Shown: piece after piece, positions 1-6,077 of the stretch
How the letters are laid out: every line of letters starts with the position of its first letter
How positions within the stretch are numbered: the first letter of the stretch is position 1
Origin: Bacteroidales bacterium UBA4417
Lineage (GTDB): Bacteria > Bacteroidota > Bacteroidia > Bacteroidales > UBA4417
Assembly: GCA_002389705.1 (NCBI GenBank)
Contig: DGQJ01000073.1
Location: 1-6,601 of the forward strand
Length of the DNA: 6,601 nucleotides
Direction of reading: 5' to 3'
Notes under the pieces: generated by a model
Told to the model about the DNA's origin: nothing
The model's database searches: none
The model's input: only the letters and a program-made list of their open reading frames with translations
Translations under genes and position numbers: made by a program

Positions 1-692
1 TGTTGCGCATATTCGATGATTCCGCCATAAAGTTGCGAAACATCCTTAAACCCATGGTGCAAAAGGTATGCGCTGGCTTTTTCGCAACGTATGCCACCCG
101 TGCAGTAAAGCAGGATCTTTCTGTCTTTCTGGTTATTAAAATCTTGAACTACCATTTGGATAGCGTCTTTAAACGTATCGGCATCGGGACAAACCGCATT
201 TTCGAACCGCCCGATTTCGCTTTCGTAATGGTTACGTATGTCAATAACCAGCGTTTCGGGTTTTCCGGCCAACTCATGAAATTCGATCGCCGATAAATGA
301 TTGCCAACTCTTGAAAGATCGTAAGTGCCGTGATCTAAACCATCGGCAACAATTTTTGGCCTGACTTTAATGGTGAGTTTATAAAAGGACTTGCCATCGT
401 CAACAATAGCATATTTTATAGGAATGTCGGCTAGTTCGGTTATTGAATTCAGTTGTTGCAGGAAACGTTCCAGGTTTTGTTCAGGAACACTCATCTGGGC
501 ATTAATTCCTTCGCGGGCCACGTAAATACGCCCAAAGCAGGCTAGCGCCGACCATTCAGCGTAAAGCCTATCTCTGAATTCCTTTGGATTTTCAATATTT
601 ATATAACGGTAAAACGAAAGTGTTTTGCGTGCAAATGGCTCCTGCATCAGCCGTTGCCGAAGTATTTCCTTATTAACTCTGTTCTGGAGCAT
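1..692 (-). CDS. trhO: tRNA uridine(34) hydroxylase TrhO, rhodanese family (3' end outside window)
   Basis: This cytoplasmic enzyme is known to hydroxylate U34 of certain tRNAs to 5-hydroxyuridine using molecular oxygen, the first step towards wobble-position ho5U derivatives. The window shows 230 codons of a protein that is about 320-350 residues in the family. The start is the ATG at 692-690; an in-frame TAA lies two codons upstream, so no longer start is possible. The N-terminal UPF0176 region is recognisable by [18 protein letters not shown] at about residues 48-65. The rhodanese domain follows, with VIDIRNHYE and the active-site loop [11 protein letters not shown], where Cys197 is the expected catalytic cysteine and Arg202 and Cys203 complete the motif. 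The C-terminal part is lost at the left window edge. The gene is transcribed away from the barrel gene at 895. Identification is firm because both the N-terminal signature and the rhodanese loop are present. Confidence 0.95.
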   Translation of the reverse strand, partial: MLQNRVNKEILRQRLMQEPFARKTLSFYRYINIENPKEFRDRLYAEWSALACFGRIYVAREGINAQMSVPEQNLERFLQQLNSITELADIPIKYAIVDDGKSFYKLTIKVRPKIVADGLDHGTYDLSRVGNHLSAIEFHELAGKPETLVIDIRNHYESEIGRFENAVCPDADTFKDAIQMVVQDFNNQKDRKILLYCTGGIRCEKASAYLLHHGFKDVSQLYGGIIEYAQ

Positions 693-894
693 AGATTAGG
701 TTCAGTGATTGGCTCAACAGGTGTTGCTGCCATTTGTAAGTGAGGAACAAACAACCCTGTTGATCTTTTTGTTTGGCGTGAAACGGAAACAATTTTATTC
801 TATATATTTACCTAAAATTTCAATTATCAAGTTTGAACAACGTTCTAACCGTGATAACCAAAATATCAGATTATTAAACAACAATTTTTGATGT
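693..894. promoter_or_regulatory. divergent intergenic region between trhO and the barrel-lipoprotein pair
   Basis: The spacer of 202 bp must hold the start signals for both divergent genes. Its right half (about 780-894) is strongly AT-rich, as promoters of this phylum usually are. For the plus strand the best -7 candidate is CAAGTTTG at 828-835, one mismatch from TAnnTTTG, but no TTTG-like -33 element sits at the right distance. For trhO no convincing -7 match was found. A 60-codon open frame with a TTG start spans most of the spacer, but it has no recognisable features. Confidence 0.45.
714..763. repeat. bulged inverted repeat in the trhO / barrel-gene spacer
   Basis: TCAACAGG at 714-721 pairs with CCTGTTGA at 756-763. 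After one bulged T at 722, GTTG at 723-726 continues the pairing with CAAC at 752-755, leaving a 25-nt loop. That is twelve paired bases in each arm. The repeat starts 22 nt upstream of the trhO start codon, so it would lie in that gene's leader or promoter. On the plus strand it is followed by a T-rich run (tctttttgttt, 764-774), but no plus-strand gene precedes it, so a terminator role is doubtful. A regulator binding site or a leader hairpin are alternatives. The long loop keeps confidence low. Confidence 0.4.
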
Positions 895-2097
895 ATGAAG
901 AAATGGCTGTTTTTACTATTAACAGTTTCCGTATGTTTCAATGTTAAAGGCCAGAAGTATGGATATATCCAGACAAATGACAAATACATTTCAGGATTTG
1001 TATATCCTGGCAGCGGATCTAAAAAAGCGCATGTATGCAAATTTAGCAAGTATTCAAAAGGAGAGGTAGTTGAATATACACCGGCTGAACTCAGTGCTTA
1101 TGGATATGGAAATACCGATTTTGTCTCCATGCCGGTTAAGCCCGATACAGTTAAAATGTTTCTACAGGTTCTGGTAAAAGGTGATCATCCTGTTTATTAT
1201 TTAAGGGATAAGAAGGAAAAAATATTTTTCATTTCGAGCCCACGAAATGAACTGGTAAGGTTGAACAGTAAAGATGGAGAATATAAACACCAGCTTGCTG
1301 CCTATTTTGAGGCCCCGGATGAGGCCGTTAAATATATACATGGCTTTTATACAAAGAGGGGGATACTCAAGTCTGCGAATATTCTCAAGGGCATTGCGTT
1401 GACTGAGGTTGTCCCCACCTCCGAAACCATAAAAAAAGAAAGCAAAGTACTTACTATAAAACAAAAAAGATGGATGCTAGAGAAAAAACCAATAGTAAGT
1501 ATATCACTTCAATCTGGCGTAACCACTCAACGCCTTCCGCTTGATCTCCATGCCGAACTACCTGAAAATTGGGACATGATAAAAGCTACCAGCCCTACTT
1601 ACAGCCTAGCAGTTGATTTACCAATATTAAAATACTGGCCGCTTACATTCCACCAGGAAATATGTTTCAATAAATTTGTTACCGATTACACAAACGGAAG
1701 CGAACCACCTGATTTTCAATTAATACAAAATTTTTCCGTAATAAGTTTACCGGCAATGTTGCGCTATACAATACCTTGTAACAAACTTACATTGTATGTG
1801 AATGCAGGGCTGCAGCTTGATGTGGCTTTGAACAAAAACAATATTGGCATGCTGATAGTTGGCAATGGTACAGATATTACGAATCCGGCAACAACATATT
1901 ATTATGACTATAATACTATACAGACTGGAGTTACCATAGGTTTTGGGGGTTCCTTCAAACTCAACAAAAGTCTGTCCTTAATTTCCGAATTCCGCTATAG
2001 CAGGGTTTATGATGTCCTTCCCGATAAATCGGGAACAGAAAGACAAGCCGCATTCAAGATAGGAATTGTATATCCATTTTTTAAAAAAGAAAAATAG
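895..2097 (+). CDS. exported protein with C-terminal outer-membrane beta-barrel region
   Basis: A 400-residue protein of unknown specific function, probably embedded in the outer membrane. Residues 1-19 form a signal peptide (KKW, then a Leu/Val-rich core) with likely cleavage between VKG and Gln20. The first part of the mature protein (about 20-115) resembles, from memory, a common Bacteroidota arrangement in which a small beta-rich domain opens with a GYI..D..I.G motif and later carries FLQVLVKG followed by a YYL / KIFFI pair. A lysine-rich linker at about 178-198 leads to alternating beta strands from about 199 to the end, with aromatic girdle residues, typical of outer-membrane barrels; the last strand is FKIGIVYPFF followed by a short basic tail. 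The downstream lipoprotein starts 3 nt after the TAG, so the two are probably cotranscribed. The ATG at 891 is in another frame. Family assignment is by pattern, not by search. Confidence 0.75.
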   Translation: MKKWLFLLLTVSVCFNVKGQKYGYIQTNDKYISGFVYPGSGSKKAHVCKFSKYSKGEVVEYTPAELSAYGYGNTDFVSMPVKPDTVKMFLQVLVKGDHPVYYLRDKKEKIFFISSPRNELVRLNSKDGEYKHQLAAYFEAPDEAVKYIHGFYTKRGILKSANILKGIALTEVVPTSETIKKESKVLTIKQKRWMLEKKPIVSISLQSGVTTQRLPLDLHAELPENWDMIKATSPTYSLAVDLPILKYWPLTFHQEICFNKFVTDYTNGSEPPDFQLIQNFSVISLPAMLRYTIPCNKLTLYVNAGLQLDVALNKNNIGMLIVGNGTDITNPATTYYYDYNTIQTGVTIGFGGSFKLNKSLSLISEFRYSRVYDVLPDKSGTERQAAFKIGIVYPFFKKEK

Positions 2098-2100
2098 CTT

Positions 2101-3846
2101 ATGAAGAAAGTTGAAATAATTCTGATTCTCGGGCTAATAGCAGTTATAATCTTGCCAGGTTGTAAAAAGTCGGCAGAATTAGATATCGAATATATACCTG
2201 AATTTTCAGGCACTCCGGAAACTTTTGTTTCGTTCACCACCGTTTCCTTTAAAACATCATTTGGTAATTTGAACCCGGCATATGCTGAGTTTTATGGTTT
2301 TGAATGGGGTAAAAAATCAGATGCATCATACAGTAAAGTTTTAGCGGGGAAAATTTCCGGAAATACCTTTTCGGCCCAGGTTCCGGTTAAACTATCCGAA
2401 GGCGTTGAATACATGGTGAGAGCCTGGATTAAAACGAAATCAAAAAAATTCTATAGTCTACCTACTTATTTTTATGGCAGCGTTGCGTTAAAACCGGAAA
2501 TTCTATCAATTAACCGGTCATATGCTATTTGGGGCGATACTATTACCATGATGATGAAAAATCTGACACAAGAGATTGAGCTTAGCGACATCAATGTTAA
2601 AATTGGAAATATAGAAGCGCGGTGTGTATCGGCAAGCCCAGAAAAAGTATCTGTAATTATGCCGTTTTCTGATATCAGAGGCTCTTTTGAAATCTCCATG
2701 TCGATTGCTCAACAAACAGCCATATCTTATGTAAAGATTGAGAATGCGATTCCGATAATTACTTCGGTAGATAAAAACCAGGCGCTTTACGAAGATCTTA
2801 TTACACTATCCGGGAGTTTTAAATCAGAATACGCCGGTAGGATATTACCTGCTTACAAATCCTCGACGTGGGAATCAGGAACATTTGATATAATCAGTTA
2901 TACCGATGACAAACTAGTTATAAAAATTCCTGCTAGCGCAGCCTGTCTTCAGCAAATGGACATTTATCTGAAATTTATTGGTGCCGGGTTACAGGAAGTA
3001 CCTGTACTTATAAATACTAAACATTCTATTACACGGAAAGGCAATTGGGCAAAACTGGGTGATGCCCCAATCTTTAATGAACTGGTTGGCGCAGCGGTAA
3101 ATGGAGAAGCTTATGTACTAGAAAAAATAGCTTTCTATTATGCAAATTCTCCATTTTATAAGTATAACCCAAAAACAGATCAATGGACTGCATTACAGAG
3201 TTACCCCTCACCTTCATACACTGATCAGTGCCTGGTTGTTTGCAACGGCGATATATATGCAGGCTTTTTAAGGAATGGGGAACAGACCACCAATTTTTAT
3301 AAATACAGTGTTCAAAATAATAAGTGGACGCCTTGTGCCAATTTCCCTTCTACGGCTTATTTTACTCCTTATACAGCTGTTTGCATGCAGGGCAAAATAT
3401 ATGTTTTTACACAAGGAACCGGTACAAGATGGTGTTATGATCCAGCGCTAAATACCTGGACAGAAACAGCCTGTAATACTCCTGATATGAAACACCCGGC
3501 TAAGATGTTTGAAATAAATGGCGAATATTATTTTTTCAGGAGTGAAAGTGATAACTCCTATTACAAGTATAATCCGGGTACCAATGTTTTTTCAGTTGAA
3601 GTAATAAACGGCCTGGGAAGCACTTCCAATTACTTTCTTCTGGGCAGTAAATTGTATGGCCTCTCCGGATGTACTGTATATCAAATAGATATATTAAATA
3701 AAACATTAATTCCAACCCTCAGTTTTTCGAATTACCTGTATCCATACTTCATGTTTAATCAGAACTCAATGTTTTTTACACATAACAATACAGCATACTT
3801 TTTATCGGCGCCGCAAACACTCATTTCCTTTTCTCCCGACAGGTAA
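2101..3846 (+). CDS. surface lipoprotein with FN3-like, two IPT/TIG and Kelch-type propeller domains
   Basis: A 581-residue lipoprotein likely exposed on the cell surface or facing the periplasm, with an architecture suited to binding glycans or proteins. The signal peptide ends in the lipobox LPGC with Cys21 as the lipidated residue, followed by KKS. Residues about 36-127 look like an FN3-type domain (GVEYMVRAWIKTKSKKFYS resembles the usual YxxRAY...G..YG ending). Two IPT/TIG-like domains follow, starting KPEILSINRSYAIWGDTITM (131-150) and IPIITSVDKNQALYEDLITL (217-236). From about 314 to the end there are Kelch-like repeats, seen as FYKYNPKTDQWTALQSYP, FYKYSVQNNKWTPCANFP, WCYDPALNTWTE and YYKYNPGTNVFS, with intervening NGxxY strands; about five or six blades can be counted. 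No enzyme active site is visible. It follows the barrel gene after 3 nt and ends directly against the convergent gene. Ligand and partner are unknown. Confidence 0.85.
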   Translation: MKKVEIILILGLIAVIILPGCKKSAELDIEYIPEFSGTPETFVSFTTVSFKTSFGNLNPAYAEFYGFEWGKKSDASYSKVLAGKISGNTFSAQVPVKLSEGVEYMVRAWIKTKSKKFYSLPTYFYGSVALKPEILSINRSYAIWGDTITMMMKNLTQEIELSDINVKIGNIEARCVSASPEKVSVIMPFSDIRGSFEISMSIAQQTAISYVKIENAIPIITSVDKNQALYEDLITLSGSFKSEYAGRILPAYKSSTWESGTFDIISYTDDKLVIKIPASAACLQQMDIYLKFIGAGLQEVPVLINTKHSITRKGNWAKLGDAPIFNELVGAAVNGEAYVLEKIAFYYANSPFYKYNPKTDQWTALQSYPSPSYTDQCLVVCNGDIYAGFLRNGEQTTNFYKYSVQNNKWTPCANFPSTAYFTPYTAVCMQGKIYVFTQGTGTRWCYDPALNTWTETACNTPDMKHPAKMFEINGEYYFFRSESDNSYYKYNPGTNVFSVEVINGLGSTSNYFLLGSKLYGLSGCTVYQIDILNKTLIPTLSFSNYLYPYFMFNQNSMFFTHNNTAYFLSAPQTLISFSPDR

Positions 3847-3852
3847 TTACCT
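3841..3852. other. 12-bp perfect palindrome joining two convergent stop codons
   Basis: AGGTAATTACCT reads the same on both strands. On the plus strand AGG TAA is the last Arg codon and stop of the Kelch lipoprotein gene; on the minus strand the same letters are the last Arg codon and stop of the barrel-like gene. There is no base between the two stop codons and no GC-rich stem with a T-tract nearby, so I do not call an ordinary intrinsic terminator. Perfect 12-bp palindromes are expected about once or twice in a window this size by chance. Confidence 0.6.
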
Positions 3853-4629
3853 ACTCCCAAACACAAAATCCAGCGTAGGCCACAACTGCCACTTTGGCGT
3901 TACGTATGGATATTTGCCGTAGGCCAGTATATATCCGCCCCTGATCCTGAACGACTTACCGGCCGCCCACATCAGGGTTCCGGTGTTTTCGAAAAAGAAA
4001 TTATTCTCGGGCCGGGTGATTATAAAAGCCTGAACGCCTTCTTCGTAAAACCATTTTTCGCCCAGGCTTCCTTTAACCGCAGTGCCGAAGCGGATAGATG
4101 TGCCTTCGTAATAATGCGCCATGCGCGGATAAAAAACCGGCAGGTCGATGGTAGATTGCGGATCGGGTTTTTCGGCCCTGATGGCAAAGGCAAGACCGGC
4201 TTTGGCCGAAAACAGTACTTTGGGAGCAATGGGCTTAGTAACTAACAGTCCATTATAAACGGAAAGAATAAATGCAAAATCGTATTCGGGCGAGATAAGC
4301 CCGCCAATGCCCTTGCGACTTACAATATTGAGGAATGGTGTTGGTACGCTCAGGCTATGCTCACTTGCCAGCACGAAAGTGTTTTTATTGCCCCATGCAA
4401 CTTTTACCCCTGCTTCGGGAATAAAAGGAAGCATAGGAACATGGGTATACACTTCCAGCTTCCGGTTAATTCCATATCGGAAAGGCTGCAGGATACCGCT
4501 TTCCCATTTCCTTTCCGGCATCAGGTAGGCGGTATTATAACTCCACTTTTTGAGCAAAGGTTCTTCCTGGGCATGAAGTATGCCTGCAAAACACAATAAT
4601 GAAATACTTACGATTAATTTCCTGATCAT
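3847..4629 (-). CDS. exported protein of unknown function, probable outer-membrane barrel
   Basis: A 260-residue protein that I cannot assign to a named family. Residues 1-20 are a clear signal peptide (IRK, hydrophobic core LIVSISLLCFAGI, LHA) with cleavage expected before Gln21, a common mature N-terminus in Bacteroidota exports. The mature part starts with ...WSYNTAYLMPERKWESGILQPFRYG and then shows repeated short stretches of alternating hydrophobic residues with many Tyr, Phe and Trp (for example KLEVYTHVPML, FAFILSVYNGLLV, FRIRGGYILAYG). The last strand, WPTLDFVFGSR, ends with aromatic residues near the C-terminus, all consistent with a small barrel. The ATG at 4629 fits the signal peptide. 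It is the gene after the phosphatase-fold gene on the same strand, but 154 bp of repeat-rich spacer separate them, so cotranscription is uncertain. It converges exactly with the lipoprotein gene. Confidence 0.7.
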   Translation of the reverse strand: MIRKLIVSISLLCFAGILHAQEEPLLKKWSYNTAYLMPERKWESGILQPFRYGINRKLEVYTHVPMLPFIPEAGVKVAWGNKNTFVLASEHSLSVPTPFLNIVSRKGIGGLISPEYDFAFILSVYNGLLVTKPIAPKVLFSAKAGLAFAIRAEKPDPQSTIDLPVFYPRMAHYYEGTSIRFGTAVKGSLGEKWFYEEGVQAFIITRPENNFFFENTGTLMWAAGKSFRIRGGYILAYGKYPYVTPKWQLWPTLDFVFGSR

Positions 4630-4686
4630 GGTGTTTATACTTTTATCAGTAGGGCAGTTGTGTAAATACTATTTCAATTCAAAGGT

Positions 4687-4721
4687 GGTTTCTGGTTTCA
4701 GGTTTCAGGTTTCAAGTTTCT
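4687..4721. repeat. five-copy heptamer tandem repeat, consensus GGTTTCA
   Basis: Five units of 7 bp run without gaps: ggtttct, ggtttca, ggtttca, ggtttca and agtttct, followed by a further gg. The array is non-coding and lies 58 bp upstream of the start codon of the minus-strand barrel-like gene. Similar short GTTTC-type arrays are, from memory, frequent between genes in some Bacteroidota; a role is not known to me. Slipped-strand copy-number variation is plausible for such an array. Confidence 0.85.
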
Positions 4722-4738
4722 GGTGCGCCCTTTCTCCC

Positions 4739-4781
4739 ATTCGCCCCTCGCCCCTCGCCATTCGCCCCCTCGCCCCTCGCC
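4739..4781. repeat. C-rich tandem duplication (21- and 22-bp units) with G-runs on the minus strand
   Basis: Unit one is 4739-4759 and unit two is 4760-4781; each begins ATTCGCCCC, continues with CTCGCCCC and ends CTCGCC. They differ by one extra C in unit two, so the unit itself is made of smaller TCGCCCC steps. The repeat begins 2 bp downstream of the stop codon of the phosphatase-fold gene. On that gene's sense strand the runs are GGGG, GGGGG, GGGG and GGGG, plus a further GGG, separated mainly by CGA, with one longer 10-nt loop. This could fold as a G-quadruplex in the 3' end of the transcript; folding is inferred only. Confidence 0.85.
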
Positions 4782-4783
4782 AT

Positions 4784-5902
4784 CTACTCCTTAACCAGAA
4801 CAAACTCGGCGCTCACCGGCGCATGGTCCGATTCAGTTAAAAAATCCTGGTGGGTAATGGCTGAGCCTTTTCTCCAGCGGTGGTTGGTAAAAAGGTAGTC
4901 GAGGGTGCGATCCCAGGAATGGTCGGGGCGTGTAGTGTGCGTAAAGTATGCAGGCTGGTTTTGTTGGTATTCGGGTAAAGGGAAAGCGCATACATAGGCA
5001 TCATAAATAGGCCGAAGCCATTCCGTTTCCGGGGTGTAGTTGCTGCCATCCTTGTGCATGGGATCGTCGCCCGGCTGGTGAAAGGATTCCCCCGGGCACA
5101 TATCTTCGTAACAGTAGTCAGTCGAATCGCTGCCGGGAGGTAATTCATTCAGGTCGCCACCCGAAACAAAGTACTTGCCTTCAGCATCAAGTTTATCCAT
5201 TTCGGCTTTAAACTCCTCGAAATGCTTTTTCTTCGTGTCGTCAGTTGCAAATGCCGAAGCATGAATATTAAGCAAAGGAATTTCTTTAAAGCCGGGTATT
5301 TTTACATTAGCGGTAACAATGCACGAGTGCAGGTAGAAATAATTCACAATGCCTGCCTGGTCGCCTCGCGGAGCCAGGTTAATGCGTTTGGCATCGGTAA
5401 GCGGCCAGGGCGAAAGTATAACCAGGCCCATATCCATGCGGGCCAGCCCATCGCTGGGGATAAATTCCGATTTCCACTCCGAAACATAAGCGGCATAGTT
5501 AAAATAGGTGTGGTCGAGAATGTATTGAAGTTCATCAATATACGCGGTACGGTTCGATTTCACATCGCATTCCTGCAGAAAAAGTATATCCGGTCTCACC
5601 TGGTTGATACGGGCTACAATTTTCTCGAGGCCGGGGATAACTTCATCCTTCCTGAAAACCGTATTATCGCCACAGGCATCGCCAAACCAGGGTTGACGCC
5701 CTATCCCGAAACGAATATTCCAGGTCATAACCTTCAGGGTTGAATCGGGTTGCGGGGGCAAAATCTTTTGCTCTTTGGTATATATTATGGCGTCTTCAAC
5801 CTCCCGGAAACTGGTAGCCAGCGGTTCACATGAATTATTTGCCATGAAAAGTACTGTCAGGATCGGAAAGAAAGCTATTTTCCTGTATAAATGATTGTTC
5901 AT
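4784..5902 (-). CDS. exported endonuclease/exonuclease/phosphatase-fold protein, probable lipoprotein
   Basis: A 372-residue metal-dependent phosphoesterase of the EEP fold; members cleave phosphodiester or phosphomonoester bonds in nucleic acids, phospholipids or inositol phosphates, and the substrate here cannot be told. The expected motifs appear in order: MTWNIRFG (Asn62), FLQECD (Glu111, metal ligand), LNIHAS (His214), SGGDLNE (Asp250 and Asn252), DYLFTN (Asp335) and SDHAPVSAEF (Asp359-His360, catalytic). All key residues are present, so an active enzyme is likely. The N-terminus has a hydrophobic segment (about 9-20) and a Cys at 25 in ANNSC, an imperfect lipobox; a lipoprotein is likely but a simple secreted or anchored form is possible. 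Several further Cys residues (77, 194, 264, 269, 305) could form disulfides outside the cytoplasm. The start fits the signal and a -7 element 22 bp upstream. The gene diverges from the acyltransferase gene. Confidence 0.88.
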   Translation of the reverse strand: MNNHLYRKIAFFPILTVLFMANNSCEPLATSFREVEDAIIYTKEQKILPPQPDSTLKVMTWNIRFGIGRQPWFGDACGDNTVFRKDEVIPGLEKIVARINQVRPDILFLQECDVKSNRTAYIDELQYILDHTYFNYAAYVSEWKSEFIPSDGLARMDMGLVILSPWPLTDAKRINLAPRGDQAGIVNYFYLHSCIVTANVKIPGFKEIPLLNIHASAFATDDTKKKHFEEFKAEMDKLDAEGKYFVSGGDLNELPPGSDSTDYCYEDMCPGESFHQPGDDPMHKDGSNYTPETEWLRPIYDAYVCAFPLPEYQQNQPAYFTHTTRPDHSWDRTLDYLFTNHRWRKGSAITHQDFLTESDHAPVSAEFVLVKE

Positions 5903-5923
5903 GTTTAATGGAACTTATTTTTT

Positions 5924-5931
5924 CAAAGATA
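5924..5931 (-). promoter_or_regulatory. probable promoter -7 element of the EEP-fold gene
   Basis: On the minus strand this reads TATCTTTG, an exact match to the Bacteroidota primary-sigma -7 consensus TAnnTTTG. Transcription would begin near 5918, giving an AT-rich leader of roughly 16 nt before the ATG at 5902. No TTTG-type -33 element is seen at the usual 19-23 bp upstream, which lowers confidence. Confidence 0.5.
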
Positions 5932-6005
5932 AGGAATGCATCTATGACTTTGCTTTTGAATGGCTTTTTATAGCAGAAGGAGTTAAAACTGCTGATATTA
6001 CGGGT

Positions 6006-6021
6006 AATTGAAGACTCAATT
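6006..6021. promoter_or_regulatory. inverted repeat AATTGA-N4-TCAATT, candidate operator half of a pair
   Basis: The two 6-bp arms are perfect complements around a 4-bp centre (AGAC). It lies in the spacer between the divergent EEP-fold and acyltransferase genes, 56 bp upstream of the latter's start. The arms share ATTGA / TCAAT with the palindrome at 6030-6041. Such a dyad fits a dimeric DNA-binding regulator, but none is encoded in the window. Confidence 0.35.
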
Positions 6022-6029
6022 TCAGGACT

Positions 6030-6041
6030 ATTGAATTCAAT
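6030..6041. promoter_or_regulatory. 12-bp palindrome ATTGAATTCAAT, second candidate operator
   Basis: This is a perfect palindrome 36 bp upstream of the acyltransferase start. Its centre is 22 bp from the centre of the dyad at 6006-6021, about two helical turns, so two dimers could bind on one DNA face. The low complexity of the AT-rich spacer means chance cannot be ruled out. Confidence 0.35.
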
Positions 6042-6077
6042 CCTTTCTTAAGTATTAAAAACATTTATTTTTACATC

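Larger units (their letters stand above)
4630..4783. other. repeat-bearing spacer between two minus-strand genes
   Basis: This 154-bp spacer holds the heptamer array and the C-rich duplication, both absent elsewhere in the window. The AT-rich part next to the downstream gene (4630-4686) should contain its promoter if that gene is transcribed separately. I found a TTTG on the minus strand near 4683 but no TAnnTTTG partner at suitable spacing. No intrinsic terminator with a T-tract follows the upstream gene. An open frame running through the repeats on the plus strand is antisense and repeat-derived. Confidence 0.5.

Noticed and set aside
714..774. Rho-independent terminator on the plus strand (hairpin followed by a T-rich run)
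   Set aside because: No plus-strand gene lies upstream within the window and the loop is 25 nt, longer than typical terminators.
709..891. 60-codon plus-strand open frame with TTG start in the divergent spacer
   Set aside because: It overlaps the inverted repeat and promoter region, has no ribosome-binding signal or recognisable motif, and its composition is like non-coding AT-rich DNA.
2101..3846. Galactose oxidase or sialate-processing enzyme suggested by the Kelch propeller
   Set aside because: No copper-ligand or other catalytic pattern can be seen; the Kelch fold alone does not indicate an enzyme.
895..3846. SusC/SusD-type glycan uptake pair
   Set aside because: The barrel is far too short for a TonB-dependent receptor, there is no plug or TonB box, and the lipoprotein has IPT/Kelch domains rather than a SusD fold.
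4687..4781. Possible CRISPR-like array
   Set aside because: Units of 7 and 21-22 bp are contiguous, with no unique spacers between copies and no cas genes nearby.
4580..4840. 86-codon plus-strand open frame crossing the spacer
   Set aside because: Its middle is translated tandem repeat and its ends are antisense to two real genes.
5222..5743. 173-codon open frame on the plus strand
   Set aside because: It lies fully antisense to the EEP-fold gene, whose motifs are intact; it is a by-product of that gene's codon use.
5945..5985. Short open frame and an AAGGAG-like sequence near 5976
   Set aside because: The frame has about nine codons and ends before the AAGGAG; no start codon follows that sequence at useful distance.
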